Below, piece by piece: positions 6,132 to 8,486 of a DNA stretch of 8,486 nt. Positions within the stretch are counted from its first letter, which is position 1; each line of letters starts with the position of its first letter. The translations under genes were made by a program, and so were the position numbers. The stretch covers positions 1 to 8,486 of the forward strand of contig CAZHNG010000294.1 in NCBI GenBank assembly GCA_964533785.1, written 5' to 3'. The stretch comes from JANQRV01 sp964533785 (GTDB taxonomy: Bacteria; Bacteroidota; Bacteroidia; Chitinophagales; Saprospiraceae). The notes beneath the pieces were generated by a model, which saw nothing but the letters and a program-made list of their open reading frames with translations, had not been told where the DNA came from and did not search any database.

Positions 6132-6169
6132 TTGGGAGAACCACATTTTGCACCAATAAATTTTTATTA

Positions 6170-7234
6170 ATGGCTCAGGATAAAGAAAAAGAAGCAAAAC
6201 TCAAAGCACTCCAAATGACCATGGACCGCATGGAAAAGACTTTTGGTAAAGGTATTATCATGCGGTTGGGCGACAAACAAGTTGCCGATGTAGACACTAT
6301 TCCTTCCGGCTCTTTGAGCTTAGACATTGCATTAGGAGTTAATGGTTACCCCAAGGGGCGGATTGTTGAAATATACGGTCCGGAATCATCGGGTAAAACT
6401 ACTTTAGCGATTCATGCTATTGCCGAATGTCAAAAAAATGGAGGAATTGCAGCATTTATCGATGCTGAGCATGCTTTTGACCGGTTCTATGCACAAGCGC
6501 TAGGGGTGGATACTGAAAATCTATTGATATCACAACCAGATAACGGAGAACAAGCTTTGGAGATCGCAGAAAACCTGATCCGCTCTGGAGCTATCGACAT
6601 TTTGGTTATAGATTCGGTGGCAGCATTAGTTCCAAGAAGCGAAATTGAGGGAGAGATGGGAGATTCAAAAATGGGATTACAGGCCAGGCTCATGTCACAG
6701 GCCATGCGTAAACTTACTGCCACAATTGGCAAAACAGGATGTTGCTGTATTTTCATCAATCAATTAAGAGAGAAAATAGGAGTGATGTTCGGTAATCCGG
6801 AAACTACGACTGGCGGTAATGCTTTGAAGTTTTACGCCTCTGTCCGGTTGGATATTCGTAAATCTGGTTCGGCTATTAAGGACAAAGAAGGTAATGTCGT
6901 AGGTAATCTGGTGAAAGTAAAAGTGGTGAAAAACAAGCTGGCACCTCCTTTCAGAGTTGCTATGTTTGATATTACCTATGGACAAGGGATCTCGAAAACG
7001 GGTGAAATTGTTGATCTTGGTGTGGACTATGATATCATACAAAAGAGTGGCTCCTGGTATAGTTATAGCGGGGGCAAAATAGCGCAGGGACGAGAAGCTG
7101 CTAAACAATTTTTTGCCGATAATCCGGAAGCCGCTAGAGAGGTGGAACTTAAGATCAAGGAAAAAATAACAGGAAAAAGTTTCTCTAATTCGAAAGAGGA
7201 ACCCCAGAAGAAAGAAAAATCAGCAGCAGCATAG
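6170..7234 (+). CDS. recA: RecA recombinase
   Basis: A 354-aa RecA, the ATP-dependent strand-exchange protein that forms filaments on single-stranded DNA in homologous recombination and repair. Visible features in order: N-terminal helix (1-25), Walker A GPESSGKT (70-77), catalytic Glu100 in DAEHAFD, Walker B ILVIDS with Asp148, loop L1 EIEGEMGD, the INQLR strand, loop L2 (GVMFGNPETTTGGNALKF) and a C-terminal domain ending in a Lys/Glu/Ala tail. Three consecutive Cys (GCCCIFINQLR) occupy the core strand before L2; hydrophobic or Cys residues there are common in the phylum. The frame is open upstream to a TTG at 6050, but that start lies inside the preceding gene's terminator and before the promoter, so ATG 6170 (MAQDKEK) is chosen. 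Length and motifs are complete. Confidence 0.99.
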   Translation: MAQDKEKEAKLKALQMTMDRMEKTFGKGIIMRLGDKQVADVDTIPSGSLSLDIALGVNGYPKGRIVEIYGPESSGKTTLAIHAIAECQKNGGIAAFIDAEHAFDRFYAQALGVDTENLLISQPDNGEQALEIAENLIRSGAIDILVIDSVAALVPRSEIEGEMGDSKMGLQARLMSQAMRKLTATIGKTGCCCIFINQLREKIGVMFGNPETTTGGNALKFYASVRLDIRKSGSAIKDKEGNVVGNLVKVKVVKNKLAPPFRVAMFDITYGQGISKTGEIVDLGVDYDIIQKSGSWYSYSGGKIAQGREAAKQFFADNPEAAREVELKIKEKITGKSFSNSKEEPQKKEKSAAA

Positions 7235-7239
7235 CTCTC

Positions 7240-7560
7240 CGGTAATGAATAGGGCTTAAGCGATTTTAAGCTACACTTGAAGATTCGGAGAAGTTTCAGG
7301 GCTGATGTATTGCGCTTGTCAATCTGCAGGCTATAAATGTATTGTGAAGAGCGAAGGTCAGGAAAAGCTTTTGGGCTAAGGTTAGGGGCTTGCGGTTATT
7401 TCATTGAAACCAGGGCGTTTAAGTTTGGTGAAATCGTAGGTTGAAAAGTAGCTAAAAAAAGACTGCCTCTTTATGTTCAGCGGAAATGCTAGTGCCTCAG
7501 TTGTATTTAGTTCCTTATGCGCGAGGGGCTGTCGCCCAGGTTGAGCGTAGAAAAAAATGA
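7240..7560. repeat. candidate degenerate interspersed repeat (non-coding)
   Basis: This covers most of the 394-nt gap between recA and gldD. It includes a GCTTAA (7254-7259) / TTAAGC (7266-7271) hairpin just after recA without a U-tract, an ATGTATTG direct repeat (7305-7312, 7337-7344) and a GGGC-TGTC-GCCC mini-hairpin in the 7520s-7530s. On the minus strand a 76-codon frame from GTG 7612 to the stop at 7382 reads through it. Its text (RQPLAHKELNTTEALAFPL, KLKRPGFNEITASP) resembles, from memory, short hypothetical translations scattered through Bacteroidota genomes, which suggests a repeat family rather than a gene. The frame starts inside the gldD hairpin and lacks domain features. Confidence 0.4.
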
Positions 7561-7567
7561 CAGTATT

Positions 7568-7601
7568 TTTGAAAACACACCACAAAGGTGGGATTTTCAA
7601 A
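7568..7601 (-). terminator. hairpin downstream of gldD
   Basis: TTTGAAAA (7568-7575) pairs perfectly with TTTTCAAA (7594-7601); inside, CCAC (7580-7583) pairs with GTGG (7588-7591) round AAAG. It begins 28 nt after the gldD stop on the minus strand, so it probably ends the gldD message, and read in that direction the GGTG of the stem is followed by TGTTTT. The symmetrical A/T arms would allow bidirectional use. Confidence 0.6.
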
Positions 7602-7628
7602 TAAAATTTCACCTATTTTCGAGGAATT

Positions 7629-8267
7629 CTAATTGTTAGACAACCTGTTGTCGCTCTGCCATTCGAAAGTGTCGATCATCTTAATCAAGTCTTTTTTAAT
7701 AAAATTCGTGATCGGTGCAAGAGAATCAGGCCTTGCTTCGGTATTAAAATACATGGAACTTCGCAGAAAATGTTTTTTGTTATCTGTAAGGTAGAATTGA
7801 AAAGGGGAGGCTGCCGGGCCTTCGATATCAAAAGCAAATCCTTGTACGGATTCACTACGTTCTATTTTTAATTCATCTATGTAGTTGGCTTTTTTGTTGT
7901 GCCAATCCATTAGTTCGAAGGCATCACTTTTTAGTTCATCCAATGTTTTCACCCGTCCGATCTCATAATAACTGCAATGAAGGCGGCAATTAAAATCAGG
8001 AAAGTAAATGTCAAACCAACAATCGCTTATGTCTTCTTTTTCCAGATGTGCTTTGTCCTGTTGTATTTCAGCGTAAGTTGGAAACTCAAACGTAAACTGG
8101 CAATACTCTTCATTAAAGGTTTGATAGTTTTTTTCGGGAAAGGTGACTTTTGGAAATGCTCTTGGCTTAGGCCGCAGTATTGGTTCCTCACCACAAGAAA
8201 ACACACTGGAAATTAAAAACACAATCGTACTTACCTTTATATAAACGCTTTTTAAGATCATTCTCAT
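7629..8267 (-). CDS. gldD: gliding motility lipoprotein GldD
   Basis: A lipoprotein of about 212 aa matching GldD of gliding Bacteroidota along its length. Signatures: RPKPRAFPKVTFPEKNYQTF, then a CQFTFEFPTYAEI stretch, CWFDIYFPDFNCRLHCSYYEI, a DWHNKKANYID helix, IEGPAASPFQFYLTD, HFLRSSMYFNTEARPDSLAPI and the terminal IDTFEW. The signal peptide ends in VFSC, with the acylated Cys at residue 25 (VFSC is a loose lipobox), followed by GEEP. GldD is required for gliding in Flavobacterium johnsoniae and is linked to the type IX secretion/gliding machinery at the cell envelope; its exact job is unknown. Start: the frame opens at TTG 8273, but ATG 8267 (MRMILK) or ATG 8261 (MILK) are likelier; I chose 8267. 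Its usual partner gldE is not found immediately upstream. Confidence 0.93.
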   Translation of the reverse strand: MRMILKSVYIKVSTIVFLISSVFSCGEEPILRPKPRAFPKVTFPEKNYQTFNEEYCQFTFEFPTYAEIQQDKAHLEKEDISDCWFDIYFPDFNCRLHCSYYEIGRVKTLDELKSDAFELMDWHNKKANYIDELKIERSESVQGFAFDIEGPAASPFQFYLTDNKKHFLRSSMYFNTEARPDSLAPITNFIKKDLIKMIDTFEWQSDNRLSNN

Positions 8268-8486
8268 TCTCAATTTTATTGAAAACGAATATTTATGTAG
8301 TTATTGTACAGATAAAGGATAACAATCCAATTATAGAATTATCCAATGTTACAACCTGTTAATTATCCCCAGGAATGTGTGTCTTTATTTGAGAAAAATC
8401 TATTTTGCCTTTGTTTCGCAAATTTTGATTATTTTAATAGACTTGTTCGGTGGGTCATGAACGAGCGAAAGCGAGGCAAATTTTAT
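8268..8486. other. region upstream of gldD with no assignable gene
   Basis: Holds the gldD leader; CAATGTTA (8344-8351) read on the minus strand is TAACATTG, one mismatch from TAnnTTTG but 77 nt from the start. An imperfect inverted repeat, 8402-8419 against 8465-8482, pairs at 14 of 18 positions over a 45-nt loop. At the edge an ATG frame on the plus strand (8457-8486, MNERKRGKFY) and a minus-strand frame with stop at 8400-8402 both run out of the window; neither is recognisable. Either could be the end of a neighbouring gene, or the stretch could be another repeat. Confidence 0.35.

Noticed and set aside
6050..6169. N-terminal extension of RecA by 40 codons from a TTG
   Set aside because: The TTG lies within the preceding hairpin terminator and upstream of the probable promoter; known RecA proteins begin near MAQDKEK-like sequence.
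6061..6169. LexA/SOS box upstream of recA
   Set aside because: I found no recognisable palindromic operator; only a short CACA/TGTG hairpin and a repeated TTTTGCAC word at 6076-6083-like and 6146-6153 positions, too weak to call.
6487..7108. Minus-strand frames opposite recA
   Set aside because: Shadow frames; recA is intact in all motifs.
8268..8273. TTG start of gldD at 8273
   Set aside because: Two in-frame ATG codons follow within four residues, and both leave a normal signal peptide.
7977..8362. Plus-strand frames opposite and beyond gldD
   Set aside because: Antisense shadows with no domain; gldD on the other strand is certain.
8457..8486. Possible start of a plus-strand gene (MNERKRGKFY) at the right edge
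   Set aside because: Only ten codons are visible, within an imperfect inverted repeat, with no promoter box at proper spacing; too little to call.

Overview
The window looks like chromosomal DNA of a gliding, filamentous-type member of the Bacteroidota, and my best guess is the Saprospiraceae/Lewinella-Haliscomenobacter neighbourhood. The reasons are a gldD gliding lipoprotein gene, a Bacteroidota-style recA with a TAnnTTTG-type promoter, A/T-rich leaders without Shine-Dalgarno sequences, and a lipoprotein carrying a Bacteroidota-like surface-export signal. Base composition is moderately AT-rich throughout. I see no tRNA, rRNA, CRISPR array, transposase or phage gene.

Layout. 1-68: end of a 7-nt tandem repeat plus a hairpin behind the first gene. 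69-440 (-): small VOC/glyoxalase-fold protein. 547-1515 (-): very charged amphipathic repeat protein (LEA/apolipoprotein/YtxH-like) with an acidic tail. 1686-4246 (+): a two-gene operon of a surface-type lipoprotein and a multi-spanning GT-C (PMT/GT39-like) glycosyltransferase, separated by 2 nt. 4263-4904 (-), convergent: a phosphoribosylanthranilate isomerase (TrpF) homologue that appears to have lost both catalytic residues. 4905-5207: a gap holding a 73-nt imperfect palindrome of a dispersed-repeat type. 5208-5534 (+): alkyltransferase-like protein with Ala in place of the reactive Cys. 5756-5989 (+): 77-aa anti-sigma-like small protein with a clear hairpin terminator. 6170-7234 (+): recA. 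7235-7628: a gap that looks like a degenerate interspersed repeat plus a hairpin at the end of gldD. 7629-8267 (-): gldD. 8268-8486: no assignable gene.

Functional picture. This is mostly core-genome material rather than a mobile island. The ATL gene and recA are both DNA-damage genes, though with separate promoters. The lipoprotein-GT pair and gldD belong to cell-surface biology. I found no convincing multi-gene novel system. The items most worth a second look are two homologues of known enzymes without their catalytic residues (TrpF-like and ATL), the charged repeat protein with an EF-hand-like loop, the lipoprotein/GT-C pair, and three non-coding repeat structures.
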